From NCBI GenBank assembly GCA_951801955.1, contig CATOOV010000006.1, positions 1 to 64,000 of the forward strand: a stretch of 64,000 nt of DNA. The letters run 5' to 3'. Shown here in pieces: positions 8,800 to 18,006 of this stretch. The position numbers and the translations under genes were made by a program. Source of the DNA: an uncultured Lachnospiraceae bacterium. Lineage in GTDB: Bacteria; Bacillota; Clostridia; Lachnospirales; Lachnospiraceae. A model generated the notes under the pieces. The model had not been told where the DNA came from. It made no database searches and saw nothing but the letters and a program-made list of their open reading frames with translations. Positions within the stretch are counted from its first letter, which is position 1; each line of letters opens with the position of its first letter.

Positions 8800-8828
8800 T
8801 TGGCAAAAGATTGTTAAAAAAATAACAT
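8800..8828 (+). promoter_or_regulatory. thl promoter with Rex-like operator
   Basis: TTGGCA (8800-8805) and TAACAT (8823-8828) are spaced 17 bp. The sequence TTGTTAAAAAAATAACAT at 8811-8828 matches the clostridial Rex consensus TTGTTAA-N4-TTAACAA fully in the left half and 5 of 7 in the right. Bound Rex would cover the -10 box. Rex senses NADH/NAD and is known to repress butyrate-type genes in other Clostridia. The rest of 8566-8933 is AT-rich with no gene. Confidence 0.62.
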
Positions 8829-8933
8829 ACATTTTGGTGATTTTGTCAAAACCTGTTTTCAGGATTCTGTTCATGGTCGGCGGGCTGTTTTGCTGTGCCG
8901 ATACATAATAAAATATAGAAGGAGACGAAGAGA

Positions 8934-10115
8934 ATGGCAAAGAAAGTTGTTTTAGCAGGCGCATGCCGTACCGCAATCGGAACTATGGGAGGAGCATTAA
9001 GCACAACTCCAGCACCAGTTTTAGGTTCCATCGTTATCAAAGAAGCATTGAACAGAGCTGGTGTTCCGGCAGATAAAGTAGATCACGTATATATGGGCTG
9101 CGTTATCCAGGCTGGTTTGGGGCAAAACGTAGCGCGTCAGGCTTCCATCAAAGCAGGTTTGCCAATTGAGACCCCTGCAGTTACAGTAAACGTCGTATGC
9201 GGTTCTGGTTTGAACTGTGTAAACATGGCAGCACAGATGATCCAGGCAGGAGATGCTGACATCGTTGTTGCAGGCGGTATGGAAAATATGTCTATGGCTC
9301 CTTATGCAGCTATGCAGGGACGTTACGGATACAGAATGAACAATGCGACCCTGGTGGATACCATGGTAAACGATGCATTATGGGATGCATTTAACCAGTA
9401 CCATATGGGTATCACTGCTGAGAATGTAGCAGAGCAGTGGGGACTGACCAGAGAACAGTTGGACGAGTTTGCAGCAAGCTCCCAGCAGAAATGTGAGAAG
9501 GCGATGGCAGACGGCAAATTCAAAGATGAGATCGTTCCAGTAGAAGTAAAACAGAAAAAGAAAACTGTGATTGTAGATACAGACGAAGGACCACGTCCTG
9601 GCACAACGGTAGAAGGAATTTCTAAACTGCGTCCTGCGTTCAAGCCAGACGGAATTGTTACAGCAGCAAACTCTTCAGGAATCAATGACGGTGCAGCAGC
9701 AATTGTTGTTATGAGCGAAGAGAAAGCAAAAGAATTGGGCGTAACACCTATGGCTACTTTCGTAGCCGGCGCACTTGGCGGTGTAGATCCTTCTGTTATG
9801 GGTGTTGGACCAGTAGCTTCTACGAAGAAAGTATTTGCGAAGACTGGTCTTACCATAGGCGATATGGATTTGGTAGAGGCAAACGAGGCATTTGCTGCAC
9901 AGTCTTTGGCAGTAGCACATGACCTTGAGTTTGATATGAGCAAAGTAAATGTAAATGGTGGAGCCATTGCACTTGGACATCCAGTAGGGGCAAGCGGATG
10001 CCGTATCCTGGTTACCCTGCTTCATGAAATGCAGAGAAGAGATGCGAAGAAGGGTCTTGCAACCCTGTGTATCGGCGGCGGTATGGGCTGCTCTACCATT
10101 GTAGAAAGAGATTAA
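8934..10115 (+). CDS. thl: Acetyl-CoA C-acetyltransferase (thiolase)
   Basis: It condenses two acetyl-CoA into acetoacetyl-CoA, the first step of butyrate formation. At 393 residues it has the standard length for biosynthetic thiolases. The nucleophile is Cys89 in [11 protein letters not shown], the general base His349 is in [13 protein letters not shown], and Cys379 is in CIGGGMG, all at canonical positions. ATG 8934 follows AGAAGGAGACG. It is first in the butyrate cluster and sits directly behind the Rex-like site. A PYDT-type repeat lies between it and hbd. Confidence 0.96.
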   Translation: MAKKVVLAGACRTAIGTMGGALSTTPAPVLGSIVIKEALNRAGVPADKVDHVYMGCVIQAGLGQNVARQASIKAGLPIETPAVTVNVVCGSGLNCVNMAAQMIQAGDADIVVAGGMENMSMAPYAAMQGRYGYRMNNATLVDTMVNDALWDAFNQYHMGITAENVAEQWGLTREQLDEFAASSQQKCEKAMADGKFKDEIVPVEVKQKKKTVIVDTDEGPRPGTTVEGISKLRPAFKPDGIVTAANSSGINDGAAAIVVMSEEKAKELGVTPMATFVAGALGGVDPSVMGVGPVASTKKVFAKTGLTIGDMDLVEANEAFAAQSLAVAHDLEFDMSKVNVNGGAIALGHPVGASGCRILVTLLHEMQRRDAKKGLATLCIGGGMGCSTIVERD

Positions 10116-10132
10116 TTCTAGAGATTATTAAG

Positions 10133-10178
10133 TATACCCAAGGGCACCCCATTATGCCATTCGGTGTGTCATAAGGGA
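10133..10178 (-). repeat. 45-bp PYDT element, single copy, between thl and hbd
   Basis: On the minus strand it reads TTATGACACACCGAATGGCA then TAATGGGGTGCCC, the consensus shared with copies at 19274, 19319, 26891, 29535, 41298, 42230 and 49109. The ends form GTATACCC/GGGTA-like inverted ends. It lies within the probable thl-hbd transcript. Confidence 0.75.
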
Positions 10179-10201
10179 TAAGAGCTATAAGGAGGATCAT
10201 C

Positions 10202-11041
10202 ATGAAAGTAGGTATTATTGGAGCAGGAACCATGGGTTCTGGAATTGCACAGGCATTTGCCCAGACAGAGGGATATGAAGTTTGTTTATGTGACATCAAT
10301 AACGAATTTGCAGAGAACGGCAAGAAAAAGATTGCCAAAGGATTTGAGAAGAGAATTGCAAAGGGTAAAATGGAGCAGGCAGCAGCAGACGCTATCCTTG
10401 CAAAGATTACCACAGGCACAAAAGAAATCTGCGGCGACTGTGATTTGATTGTTGAGGCAGCACTGGAAGTTATGGATGTTAAGAAACAGACTTTCAAAGA
10501 GTTACAGGATATCGTAAAGAAAGATTGTATGTTTGCAACTAACACATCTTCCCTTTCTATTACTGAGATCGGTGCAGGTCTGGACAGACCAGTAATTGGT
10601 ATGCATTTCTTCAATCCTGCTCCTGTTATGAAGCTGATTGAGGTTATCAAAGGTGAGAACACACCAGACGATATGAAAGATAAGATTGTCGAGATTTCCA
10701 AAGAAATCGGCAAGACTCCGGTAGAAGTAAATGAAGCGGCTGGCTTTGTTGTAAACAGAATCCTGATTCCGATGATCAACGAAGCGGTTGGTATTTATGC
10801 AGACGGTGTTGCATCTGTAGAAGGTATCGACACAGCTATGAAGCTTGGTGCAAATCATCCGATGGGACCTCTTGCTTTGGGAGATTTAGTTGGGCTTGAT
10901 ATCTGCCTTGCAATTATGAACGTATTGTATGATGAGACAGGTGATCCAAAATATCGTCCACATCCATTGCTGAAGAAAATGGTTCGTGCAGGTAAGCTTG
11001 GAATGAAGACCGGAATCGGTTTCTATGATTATCGTAAATAA
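10202..11041 (+). CDS. hbd: 3-hydroxybutyryl-CoA dehydrogenase
   Basis: It reduces acetoacetyl-CoA to 3-hydroxybutyryl-CoA with NAD(P)H. At 279 residues it matches the short bacterial HBD family. The N-terminus [20 protein letters not shown] is the dinucleotide fold. The catalytic His is in [16 protein letters not shown], with Asn in [12 protein letters not shown]. The C-terminal dimer domain ends [15 protein letters not shown] 10202 follows AAGGAGG. The next pathway enzyme, crotonase (crt), is not in this cluster, so dehydration to crotonyl-CoA must use a gene elsewhere. Confidence 0.96.
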   Translation: MKVGIIGAGTMGSGIAQAFAQTEGYEVCLCDINNEFAENGKKKIAKGFEKRIAKGKMEQAAADAILAKITTGTKEICGDCDLIVEAALEVMDVKKQTFKELQDIVKKDCMFATNTSSLSITEIGAGLDRPVIGMHFFNPAPVMKLIEVIKGENTPDDMKDKIVEISKEIGKTPVEVNEAAGFVVNRILIPMINEAVGIYADGVASVEGIDTAMKLGANHPMGPLALGDLVGLDICLAIMNVLYDETGDPKYRPHPLLKKMVRAGKLGMKTGIGFYDYRK

Positions 11042-11187
11042 TTTATAGTTTAACGCAGAATTCTTATGACTTTAGTCATGAGATGAATGCGCAAGATTTG
11101 CTCGCGAGCCTTGAAGATAATTGGAGAATTATTTCGGAATTATGTATGTGACAGTACTTTGCAAAGTTCACATTTCGGAAACATCTG

Positions 11188-11222
11188 GCAGTCATCTGTC
11201 CCTTTTTGGGGCAGATGATTGC
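11188..11222 (+). other. Hairpin in the hbd-bcd gap
   Basis: GCAGTCATCTGTCCC (11188-11202) pairs imperfectly with GGGGCAGATGATTGC (11208-11222). It is followed by A's and not T's on the plus strand, so it may stabilise or process the polycistronic mRNA, not end it. A short palindrome GCTCGCGAGC lies at about 11100. Confidence 0.45.
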
Positions 11223-11261
11223 TAAAAAAATATTTAGAAGAAAGTTTGGAGGAAAAATATC

Positions 11262-12416
11262 ATGGATTTTTCTTTAGATAAAAAACATGAAATGGCAAGA
11301 ACTCTTTTCAAAGAGTTTGCGGAAAATGAAGTAAAGCCTCTTGCACAGGAAGTAGATGAGACAGAGAAATTCCCAAGAGGAACTGTAGAAAAAATGCAGA
11401 AAATCGGATTTATGGGAATTCCTATTCCCAAAGAGTACGGCGGACAGGGCTGTGATCCTTTGACTTATATTATGTGTGTAGAGGAGTTGTCAAAGGTTTG
11501 CGGTACAACTGGCGTTATCGTTTCAGCACACACGTCTCTGTGCTGTGATCCCATTATGACTTATGGTACGGAAGAACAGAAACAGAAATACCTTACACCT
11601 CTTGCCAAAGGTGAGAAATTAGGGGCATTTGCATTGACAGAACCAGGTGCAGGTACTGACGCACAGGGATGCCAGACCAAGGCTGTTTTGGATGGTGAAG
11701 AGTGGGTATTGAACGGTTCTAAGTGCTTTATTACCAACGGTAAAGAGGCCGACATTTATATCGTAATTGCAGTTACTGATGTAAAGGTAGACGCAAGAGG
11801 AAGAAAGAAGAAATCTTTCTCCGCTTTTATTGTAGAAAAAGATACTCCTGGTTTCTCTTTTGGAACAAAGGAAAAGAAAATGGGTATCCGCGGATCAGCT
11901 ACATATGAACTTATTTTTGAAGACTGCAGAATTCCGAAGGATAACTTATTGGGTGTGCAGGGCAAAGGATTCCCAATTGCTATGCATACACTGGATGGCG
12001 GACGTATCGGTATTGCAGCACAGGCGCTTGGTATTGCAGAAGGCGCGCTTGATTTGACGATTGCATATACCAAGGAAAGAAAGCAGTTTGGACGTTCCAT
12101 TGCAGCTCAGCAGAATACACAGTTCCAGCTTGCTGATATGGCGGCAAAAGTGGAAGCAGCACAGATGCTGGTATATAAGGCGGCTATGGCAAAAGCAACA
12201 CAGAAAGTTTATTCTGTAGAGGCAGCTAAGGCAAAATTATTTGCAGCAGAGGTTGCTATGGAAGTAACAACAAAATGTGTTCAGTTATTCGGTGGATACG
12301 GATATATCCGTGAATATGATGTAGAGCGTATGATGCGTGACGCTAAGATCACAGAAATCTATGAAGGAACTTCTGAGGTTCAGCGTATGGTTATTTCCGG
12401 CGCATTATTGAAATAA
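11262..12416 (+). CDS. bcd: Butyryl-CoA dehydrogenase
   Basis: An FAD enzyme (384 residues, usual acyl-CoA dehydrogenase length) that reduces crotonyl-CoA to butyryl-CoA, with electrons delivered by the EtfAB complex encoded next. Acyl-CoA dehydrogenase signatures ALTEPGAGTDA and the C-terminal QLFGGYGYIREYDVERMMRD are present. The catalytic base Glu lies in ITEIYEGTSEVQRM. ATG 11262 follows TTTGGAGG. Together with EtfAB it is expected to bifurcate electrons from NADH to crotonyl-CoA and ferredoxin. Confidence 0.95.
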   Translation: MDFSLDKKHEMARTLFKEFAENEVKPLAQEVDETEKFPRGTVEKMQKIGFMGIPIPKEYGGQGCDPLTYIMCVEELSKVCGTTGVIVSAHTSLCCDPIMTYGTEEQKQKYLTPLAKGEKLGAFALTEPGAGTDAQGCQTKAVLDGEEWVLNGSKCFITNGKEADIYIVIAVTDVKVDARGRKKKSFSAFIVEKDTPGFSFGTKEKKMGIRGSATYELIFEDCRIPKDNLLGVQGKGFPIAMHTLDGGRIGIAAQALGIAEGALDLTIAYTKERKQFGRSIAAQQNTQFQLADMAAKVEAAQMLVYKAAMAKATQKVYSVEAAKAKLFAAEVAMEVTTKCVQLFGGYGYIREYDVERMMRDAKITEIYEGTSEVQRMVISGALLK

Positions 12417-12581
12417 TCGCGAAAGTGGATTGAGAATGGATGATATAAATATGGAACCATGTTTGCATGGATGTAATACTTATATCAGGTATTTGAGGGC
12501 GCAACGCGCGCGAAAGATGCGAAGCATCTTTTGTACAATTCGCAAATGTAAATAAAATTAAAACATAAGGAGTGAATTACC

Positions 12582-13367
12582 GTGAAAATCGTTGTATGTA
12601 TAAAGCAGGTACCAGATACCAAGGGCGGAGTGAAATTCAATCCAGACGGTACTCTGGACAGAGGTGCAATGCTCACTATCATGAATCCGGATGATAAGGC
12701 TGGTCTGGAAGCAGCATTAAGATTAAAAGAACAGTATGGTGCAGAGGTTACTGTAATTACTATGGGACTTCCAAAAGCAGATGAAGTACTCCGTGAAGCT
12801 ATGGCAATGGGTGCGGATAAGGGTGTCCTTGTCACTGACAGAGTGTTAGGCGGAGCTGATACATGGGCTACTTCTACTACCATTGCAGGTGCAATCCGTA
12901 ATCTGGATTATGATTTGATTATTACCGGACGTCAGGCAATTGATGGCGATACGGCACAGGTTGGACCTCAGATTTCAGAACATTTGAATATTCCTGTTAT
13001 CTCCTATGCACAGGATATTAAAATTGATGGTGATTATGTAATTGTACAGCGTCAGTATGAAGACAGATATCACGAAGTAAAGGCTAAGATGCCTTGTCTG
13101 ATTACAGCTCTTTCTGAATTGAATGAGCCGCGTTATATGACACCAGGCGGAATTTTCGATGCTTATGACAAAGAAGTGACTGTATGGGGAAGACCAGACT
13201 TAAAGGATGTGGATGACTCTGATCTTGGTTTGAAAGGATCTCCTACTAAGATTGCAAAAGCATCTGACAAGGTGAAAAAAGGTGCTGGTGAGAAGGTTGT
13301 TCCTGATACAGCAGAAGATGCAGTTGCTTACATTGTAGGAAAACTGAAAGAGAAACACGTAATCTAA
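12582..13367 (+). CDS. etfB: Electron transfer flavoprotein, beta subunit
   Basis: A 261-residue EtfB, half of the flavoprotein that feeds butyryl-CoA dehydrogenase. It starts with GTG (MKIVVCIKQVPDT, the classical EtfB opening) after AAGGAG. The later GRQAIDGDTAQVGPQ segment is the ETF nucleotide-binding region, and LPCLITALSELNEPRYM-type sequence follows (here MPCLITA). In bifurcating ETFs this subunit holds an FAD where NADH binds. The gap from bcd (12417-12581) contains a GC-rich inverted repeat around GCGCGC and GATGCGAAGCATC. Confidence 0.94.
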   Translation: MKIVVCIKQVPDTKGGVKFNPDGTLDRGAMLTIMNPDDKAGLEAALRLKEQYGAEVTVITMGLPKADEVLREAMAMGADKGVLVTDRVLGGADTWATSTTIAGAIRNLDYDLIITGRQAIDGDTAQVGPQISEHLNIPVISYAQDIKIDGDYVIVQRQYEDRYHEVKAKMPCLITALSELNEPRYMTPGGIFDAYDKEVTVWGRPDLKDVDDSDLGLKGSPTKIAKASDKVKKGAGEKVVPDTAEDAVAYIVGKLKEKHVI

Positions 13368-13449
13368 CAGATTATTTTAATGCTCTTTGAAGGGCAGACA
13401 ACAACATGGATTGCGAAGATCCGCAAAATTAAGGAAAGTGGTGAAAATA

Positions 13450-14496
13450 ATGGGTTTAGAAGCATATAAAGGAGTATATGTCTTTGCACAGCAGGTAGAC
13501 AATGTATTAAGCGGAATTGCTTTTGAATTACTTGGCAAGGCAAAAGATTTAGCAAAAGATTTAGATACAGATGTGACAGCCGTTCTGATTGGTTCTGGTG
13601 TGAAGGATCTTGCCGACCAGCTTGCAGAGTATGGCGCTGATAAAGTAATCGTGGTAGATGATCCTGAATTGAAAGAGTATAGAACAGAGCCTTATACACA
13701 TGCACTGGCATCTGTCATCAATCAATACAAACCAGAAATCATGTTAGTAGGCGCTACCGCAATTGGTCGTGATTTAGGTCCCCGTGTTTCTGCAAGGGTA
13801 AAAACAGGATTGACTGCAGACTGTACCGTATTGGAGATTGGTGACTTCCCACTGAATCCAGTTCCAGGCAAAGAAGATGAGCAGAAACACAATCAATTAT
13901 TGATGACTCGTCCTGCATTTGGTGGAAATACAATTGCAACGATTGCTTGTCCTGATAATCGTCCTCAGATGGCAACTGTTCGTCCTGGCGTTATGCAGAA
14001 AATTGAGCCGATCAAAGGTGCAAAAGCAAATGTAGAGGAGTACAATCCTGGATTTACACCTGATGACAAATATGTTGAAATTTTAAATATCGTAAAAGCT
14101 GTGAAAGAAACAGAAGATATTATGGAAGCAAAAATTTTGGTATCCGGCGGACGTGGTGTTGGAAACGCAGAAAACTTCCAGATGTTGAAAGATCTTGCGG
14201 CAGTACTTGGTGGAACTGTAAGCTGTTCTCGTGCAGTTGTAGAAAATGGATGGCTGCCAGTAGATTTACAGGTAGGACAGACTGGTAAGACAGTTCGCCC
14301 CAATGTATATTTTGCAATTGGTATCTCTGGCGCAATTCAGCATGTTGCTGGAATGGAAGAAGCAGATATTATTATTGCAATCAATAAGGATGAAGATGCT
14401 CCTATTTTTGATGTAGCCGACTATGGTATTGTAGGAGATCTGCATAAGGTTGTTCCGGCTTTGACAGAAGCTTTGAAAGCTGAACTTGCTGAATAA
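13450..14496 (+). CDS. etfA: Electron transfer flavoprotein, alpha subunit
   Basis: A 348-residue EtfA. The start at ATG 13450 (MGLEAYKGVYVFAQQ) has AAAGTGGTG upstream and matches the family; the longer open frame upstream adds non-homologous residues. The N-terminal half carries GADKVIVVDDPEL and ATAIGRDLGPRVSARVKTGL. The C-terminal FAD domain shows LVSGGRGVG, VEIN-like VENGWLPVDLQVGQTGKTV, FAIGISGAIQH and AINKDEDAPIF, the ETF-alpha signature. It is the last gene of the butyrate cluster and is followed by a strong terminator. Confidence 0.95.
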   Translation: MGLEAYKGVYVFAQQVDNVLSGIAFELLGKAKDLAKDLDTDVTAVLIGSGVKDLADQLAEYGADKVIVVDDPELKEYRTEPYTHALASVINQYKPEIMLVGATAIGRDLGPRVSARVKTGLTADCTVLEIGDFPLNPVPGKEDEQKHNQLLMTRPAFGGNTIATIACPDNRPQMATVRPGVMQKIEPIKGAKANVEEYNPGFTPDDKYVEILNIVKAVKETEDIMEAKILVSGGRGVGNAENFQMLKDLAAVLGGTVSCSRAVVENGWLPVDLQVGQTGKTVRPNVYFAIGISGAIQHVAGMEEADIIIAINKDEDAPIFDVADYGIVGDLHKVVPALTEALKAELAE

Positions 14497-14536
14497 GAAT
14501 TATTAATTTTACTTAAGTAAGACAAAATATGTATAG

Positions 14537-14580
14537 AAAAGTGCCTTTTCTCTCATAAATAGGGAAAAGGCACTTTTATT
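14537..14580 (+). terminator. Terminator of the butyrate cluster
   Basis: AAAAGTGCCTTTTC (14537-14550) pairs perfectly with GAAAAGGCACTTTT (14564-14577), followed by TATT. Confidence 0.9.
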
Positions 14581-14740
14581 CTCATATAGGAAATTCTTCC
14601 GAATTTCCTATATGAAAAAATAAATATGCGCACTCGCACAAGAGGAACATATTGCTGCGCAAATGTGCGCGGCGCGGAACAAAAGATGCGTTAGTAAAAG
14701 AAGTTGTGCGGGGGAGTGTGTGAAACGCACTTTTGTTCAT
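14581..14740 (+). repeat. Terminator-associated repeat, full copy (E2)
   Basis: It begins at the T-run of the preceding terminator. Module A is a palindrome (14583-14614, CATATAGGAAATTC with its complement). Module B is GCGCACTCGCACAAGAGGAA. Module C is a long stem, GGAACAAAAGATGCGTT (14676-14692) with AAACGCACTTTTGTTC (14723-14738). The same order occurs at 33424 and 47411. Confidence 0.8.
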
Positions 14741-14819
14741 ACTAAGAAAGTTCTCTGAATTATATGAAAGCTATTCAGAAGGATTGCCCTCAAGGAAAAT
14801 TGGAAAGAGAGGAATGTCA

Positions 14820-15431
14820 GTGGAAAAGAAACAAAAAATAGACACTGCCTATATGGTAGAAATGGCACTTTTAATTGCTGTCATTTTTATTATGGCATTT
14901 ACGCCGATTGGTTATATCCGTACATTGGGATTGGAGATTACTTTAATTGTGGTTCCGGTAGCAGTAGGGGCGATAACCTTGGGACCGACAGCAGGAATTG
15001 TTTTGGGAGTTGTGTTTGGAATTACCAGTTTTATTCAGTGTTTTGGAATGAGTCCTTTTGGAGCGGCGCTTTTGGGTATCAATCCAATTTATACCTTTAT
15101 TGTATGCGTAATACCTAGGGCAATCGTGGGATGGCTGACAGGGGTGTTGTATCAGGGAGTTGTCAAATGTAATCCAATAAAAAAGATAGCAGCAGCACTT
15201 GCAAATCTTTGCTGCCCATTGATGAATACAATATTTTTTATGGGAACTTTGGTATTGTTTTTTTATCAGACGGAGTACATTCAGGGTATCGCTTCACAAT
15301 TGGGGGCTGGAAATTTTTTGATTTTTATTCTGCTGTTTGTAGGTGTGAATGGTTTGGTGGAAGCTGCAGCCTGTTTTGTGATAGGCACGGCAATTTCTCA
15401 AACATTAAAAAAAGTGTTGTCAAATAGATGA
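14820..15431 (+). CDS. ECF transporter S component
   Basis: A 203-residue integral membrane protein with about six hydrophobic segments. It has the early MVEMALLIAVIFIMAF and the GPTAGIVLGVVFGITSF region typical of the ECF_trnsprt/DUF3816 substrate-binding subunits for vitamins such as pantothenate or folate. It would pair with a shared EcfT-EcfA module, which is not in this window. GTG 14820 is preferred because AGAGAGG lies 7 bases before it; an ATG two codons upstream nearly touches that site. The substrate cannot be assigned. Confidence 0.8.
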   Translation: MEKKQKIDTAYMVEMALLIAVIFIMAFTPIGYIRTLGLEITLIVVPVAVGAITLGPTAGIVLGVVFGITSFIQCFGMSPFGAALLGINPIYTFIVCVIPRAIVGWLTGVLYQGVVKCNPIKKIAAALANLCCPLMNTIFFMGTLVLFFYQTEYIQGIASQLGAGNFLIFILLFVGVNGLVEAAACFVIGTAISQTLKKVLSNR

Positions 15432-15543
15432 AATACCAATATTGTGATTTTGCCTCTCTTGTAGAGTTGTATTTTTCAGGCTTGCATGATAAAATAAAAA
15501 CGATAGTTAATGTAAGAAACAAGAAAGAAAAGAGGAGAATATT

Positions 15544-17085
15544 ATGAGTAAGAAACCTACTGTATTAATGATCCTGGATGGATTTGGATTAAATGACAAG
15601 CATGAAGCAAATGCCGTATATGAAGCAAATACGCCCAATATTGACGGACTGATGAAGGAATATCCTTTTGTCAGAGGGTATGCCAGCGGACTTGCTGTAG
15701 GGCTTCCAGATGGACAAATGGGTAATTCAGAAGTAGGGCATTTGAACATGGGGGCTGGAAGAATTGTATATCAAGAGCTGACCAGAATTACGAAAGAAAT
15801 CGAAGATGGTCAATTTTTTAAGAATGAAGCGTTGCTTGCAGGAATGAAAAATGTAAAAGAGAATCATTCCGCATTACATTTGTATGGATTGTTGTCAGAC
15901 GGTGGTGTACACAGCCATAACACACACTTGTATGGATTGTTAGAAATGGCAAAACGCGAGGGAATAGAAAAGGTTTATGTACACTGTTTCTTGGACGGAC
16001 GTGATACAGCGCCTACTTCCGGTAAGGGATTTATGGAAGAACTGGAAAGTAAAATGAAAGAGATCGGCATAGGTGAGATTGCCACTGTCAGCGGACGTTA
16101 TTATGTTATGGACCGTGATAACCGTTGGGACCGCGTGGAGAGAGCTTACCGTGCGATTGCACAAGGGGATGGAAAGCGTGTGGCAAATGCAGTGGAAGCA
16201 GTTGCAGATTCCTATGCGGAAGATATAACAGATGAGTTTGTAGTTCCCACTGTAGTGGAAAAGGATGGAAAGCCAGTTGCAACTGTAAATGATAAAGATA
16301 CGATTATATTCTTTAATTTCCGTCCAGACCGTGCCAGGGAGATTACCAGAACTTTCTGTATGGACGAATTTGATGGGTTTGACCGAGGCGCAAGAAAAGA
16401 TGTAACATATGTATGTTTTACAGAATACGATGTAACAATTCCGAATAAATCTGTAGCTTTCCACAAAGTAGAACTGAAAAATACCTTTGGTCAATTTTTA
16501 GCAGACCATGGCAAGACCCAGGCAAGAATTGCGGAGACAGAAAAATATGCCCATGTCACATTCTTTTTCAATGGCGGTGTAGAAGAACCTAACAAAAATG
16601 AGGATCGTATCCTTGTAAATTCTCCCAAAGTTGCGACTTATGACCTGAAACCAGAAATGAGTGCATATGAAGTATGTGATAAGTTGGTGGAAGCCATTAA
16701 ATCTGATAAATATGATGTGATCATTATCAATTTTGCTAATCCAGATATGGTGGGACATACTGGTGTAGAAACGGCAGCAATTGCCGCTGTAGAAGCTGTG
16801 GATTCCTGTGTAGGAAAGGCAGTTGCTGCGTTGAAAGAAGTGGATGGAACTATGTTCCTGTGTGCAGACCATGGAAATGCAGAGCAGTTAATTGATTATA
16901 ATACTGGAGAGAGCTTTACAGCACATACGATTAATCCAGTGCCATTTATTTTGATCAATTATGATGCCAGTTATACTTTGAGAGAAGGAGGATGCTTGGC
17001 AGATATCGCACCTACTTTGATTGAGATTATGGGAATGGAACAGCCAGAGGAAATGACAGGGAAGTCTTTATTGGTAAAGCGCTAG
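15544..17085 (+). CDS. gpmI: 2,3-bisphosphoglycerate-independent phosphoglycerate mutase
   Basis: A glycolytic enzyme interconverting 3- and 2-phosphoglycerate with two manganese ions. At 513 residues it has the usual length. It starts KKPTVLMILDGFGLND (metal-binding Asp) and has GQMGNSEVGHLNMGAGR with the catalytic Ser. It continues with LLSDGGVHSHNTHL, the DGRDTAP loop, SGRYYVMDRDNRWDR and FNFRPDRAREIT. Near the C-terminus CADHGNAE carries the last metal ligands. ATG 15544 follows AAGAGGAG. It is a single transcription unit. Confidence 0.97.
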   Translation: MSKKPTVLMILDGFGLNDKHEANAVYEANTPNIDGLMKEYPFVRGYASGLAVGLPDGQMGNSEVGHLNMGAGRIVYQELTRITKEIEDGQFFKNEALLAGMKNVKENHSALHLYGLLSDGGVHSHNTHLYGLLEMAKREGIEKVYVHCFLDGRDTAPTSGKGFMEELESKMKEIGIGEIATVSGRYYVMDRDNRWDRVERAYRAIAQGDGKRVANAVEAVADSYAEDITDEFVVPTVVEKDGKPVATVNDKDTIIFFNFRPDRAREITRTFCMDEFDGFDRGARKDVTYVCFTEYDVTIPNKSVAFHKVELKNTFGQFLADHGKTQARIAETEKYAHVTFFFNGGVEEPNKNEDRILVNSPKVATYDLKPEMSAYEVCDKLVEAIKSDKYDVIIINFANPDMVGHTGVETAAIAAVEAVDSCVGKAVAALKEVDGTMFLCADHGNAEQLIDYNTGESFTAHTINPVPFILINYDASYTLREGGCLADIAPTLIEIMGMEQPEEMTGKSLLVKR

Positions 17086-17463
17086 ATAAGAATAACCTTT
17101 GCAGGTGTGACATAACCGTAAACACTTATCTCAGATAGGCGATGGCTCCCGTCTCTGGAGCAGGCGAGCCATTGCCAAAATGCCGGTCGTGTTTTGAATA
17201 AAATGACACCCCCACAGCAGGATAACAAGAGTAAGCTTGCTTGTGGGGGTGTTATAGGAATTCTGAACCGAATCCAGCACCAAGGCTCGCTCGCGAGCCT
17301 TGAATCCAAATATATATTCAAAAATTCTTTGGCAGGGGATGTCCCAAAATGAGGAATTTCTATAACGTATAGTATAGATATTTGTTATATTGTAACAATA
17401 TATTGTGGAACCCTTACATTTTGCAACATCCCTATAACACACATTGGATAAAAAGTAGAAGTT
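17086..17463. other. Intergenic region with stacked hairpins
   Basis: Three palindromic blocks lie here. The first is at about 17139-17175 (GCGATGGCTC with GAGCCATTGC). The second is ACACCCCCACA (17206-17216) with TGTGGGGGTGT (17242-17252), a likely transcription barrier for gpmI. The third is AAGGCTCG/CGAGCCTT at about 17283-17304, related to the palindrome near 11100. No gene was seen. Confidence 0.5.
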
Positions 17464-17826
17464 TCAATCTTCTGACATGCAGGAAGAGATTCTATTTTTC
17501 GTATATTGCCGGATACGTTCCCTAATATTATCATCCAGCGCAATAAACTCACACCCGTAAGAATAGCGGGCATGATCCACCACCAGACAGCGGATAATCC
17601 GCAATACAACCAGGCATTCCGTTCCTGTTTGAGAATGGAAACACATTTTAAAATGATATTGTAGTGGTAAGATGCATTCAGAAATAAATCCAATTCCATG
17701 TTCTGAAATATCTGTCAGCATAATAGGAGCTTTTAAATGATGGATATCAGTGGAATCTTGTTTATATAAATCACAGATATGAAGGTTCGCATTTAAAGGG
17801 ATTCGTGGGCTTCTTCTTTTTTCCAT
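17464..17826 (-). CDS. PilZ-domain protein
   Basis: A 120-residue single-domain protein. It begins MEKRRSPRIPLNANLHI, the RxxxR half of the cyclic-di-GMP-binding motif. The second half is DISEHGIGF (D/NxSxxG). FIALDDNIRERIRQY near the end is typical of the PilZ C-terminal helix. With the HD-GYP-like gene at 5701 it suggests cyclic-di-GMP signalling in this organism. The start has GGAGG at good spacing on the minus strand. Its target is unknown. Confidence 0.82.
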   Translation of the reverse strand: MEKRRSPRIPLNANLHICDLYKQDSTDIHHLKAPIMLTDISEHGIGFISECILPLQYHFKMCFHSQTGTECLVVLRIIRCLVVDHARYSYGCEFIALDDNIRERIRQYTKNRISSCMSED

Positions 17827-17889
17827 TATAATACATTCCTCCTTTTATATATTTACGGTGACAACGGTTTAAGAACAGGACTTTCATGA

Positions 17890-18006
17890 TTGTTTTATTC
17901 CCGTGAGGGTAAGTATCCTTTGGGTGCAAATCCCCACCTCTTGGAGCGAACTTGCGAAAAACAAGCTAAGACATACCCTGTCAGCTTGCTGCGGGTTATT
18001 TGATTG
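17890..18006 (+). repeat. Dispersed 115-bp repeat, uninterrupted copy
   Basis: It shares TTTTATTCCCGTGA, GGGTAAGT, GGTGCAAAT, CAAGC-AAGACAT and a terminal hairpin (ACCC/GGGT and CAG/CTG around CTTG) followed by TTATTTGA with the copy at 57034-57264. That other copy is split by an insertion. The hairpin-plus-TTTGA end resembles IS200/IS605-type termini, so a short non-autonomous derivative is possible; this is weakly supported. Confidence 0.55.

Noticed and set aside
9323..9967. 214-codon antisense frame within thl
   Set aside because: Composition is the mirror of the thiolase codons and it has no ribosome site or known domain.
10093..10779. 228-codon antisense frame over hbd ending in the PYDT repeat
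   Set aside because: Shadow of hbd codon bias; it only appears long because the repeat has no stops in that frame.
15940..16494. 184-codon antisense frame within gpmI
   Set aside because: Shadow of a highly conserved gene with no initiation signals.
17890..18006. Cobalamin- or cyclic-di-GMP-type riboswitch
   Set aside because: GGTGCAAATCCCC recalls part of a cobalamin element, but the B12 box and the rest are missing, and the second copy is split by an insertion.
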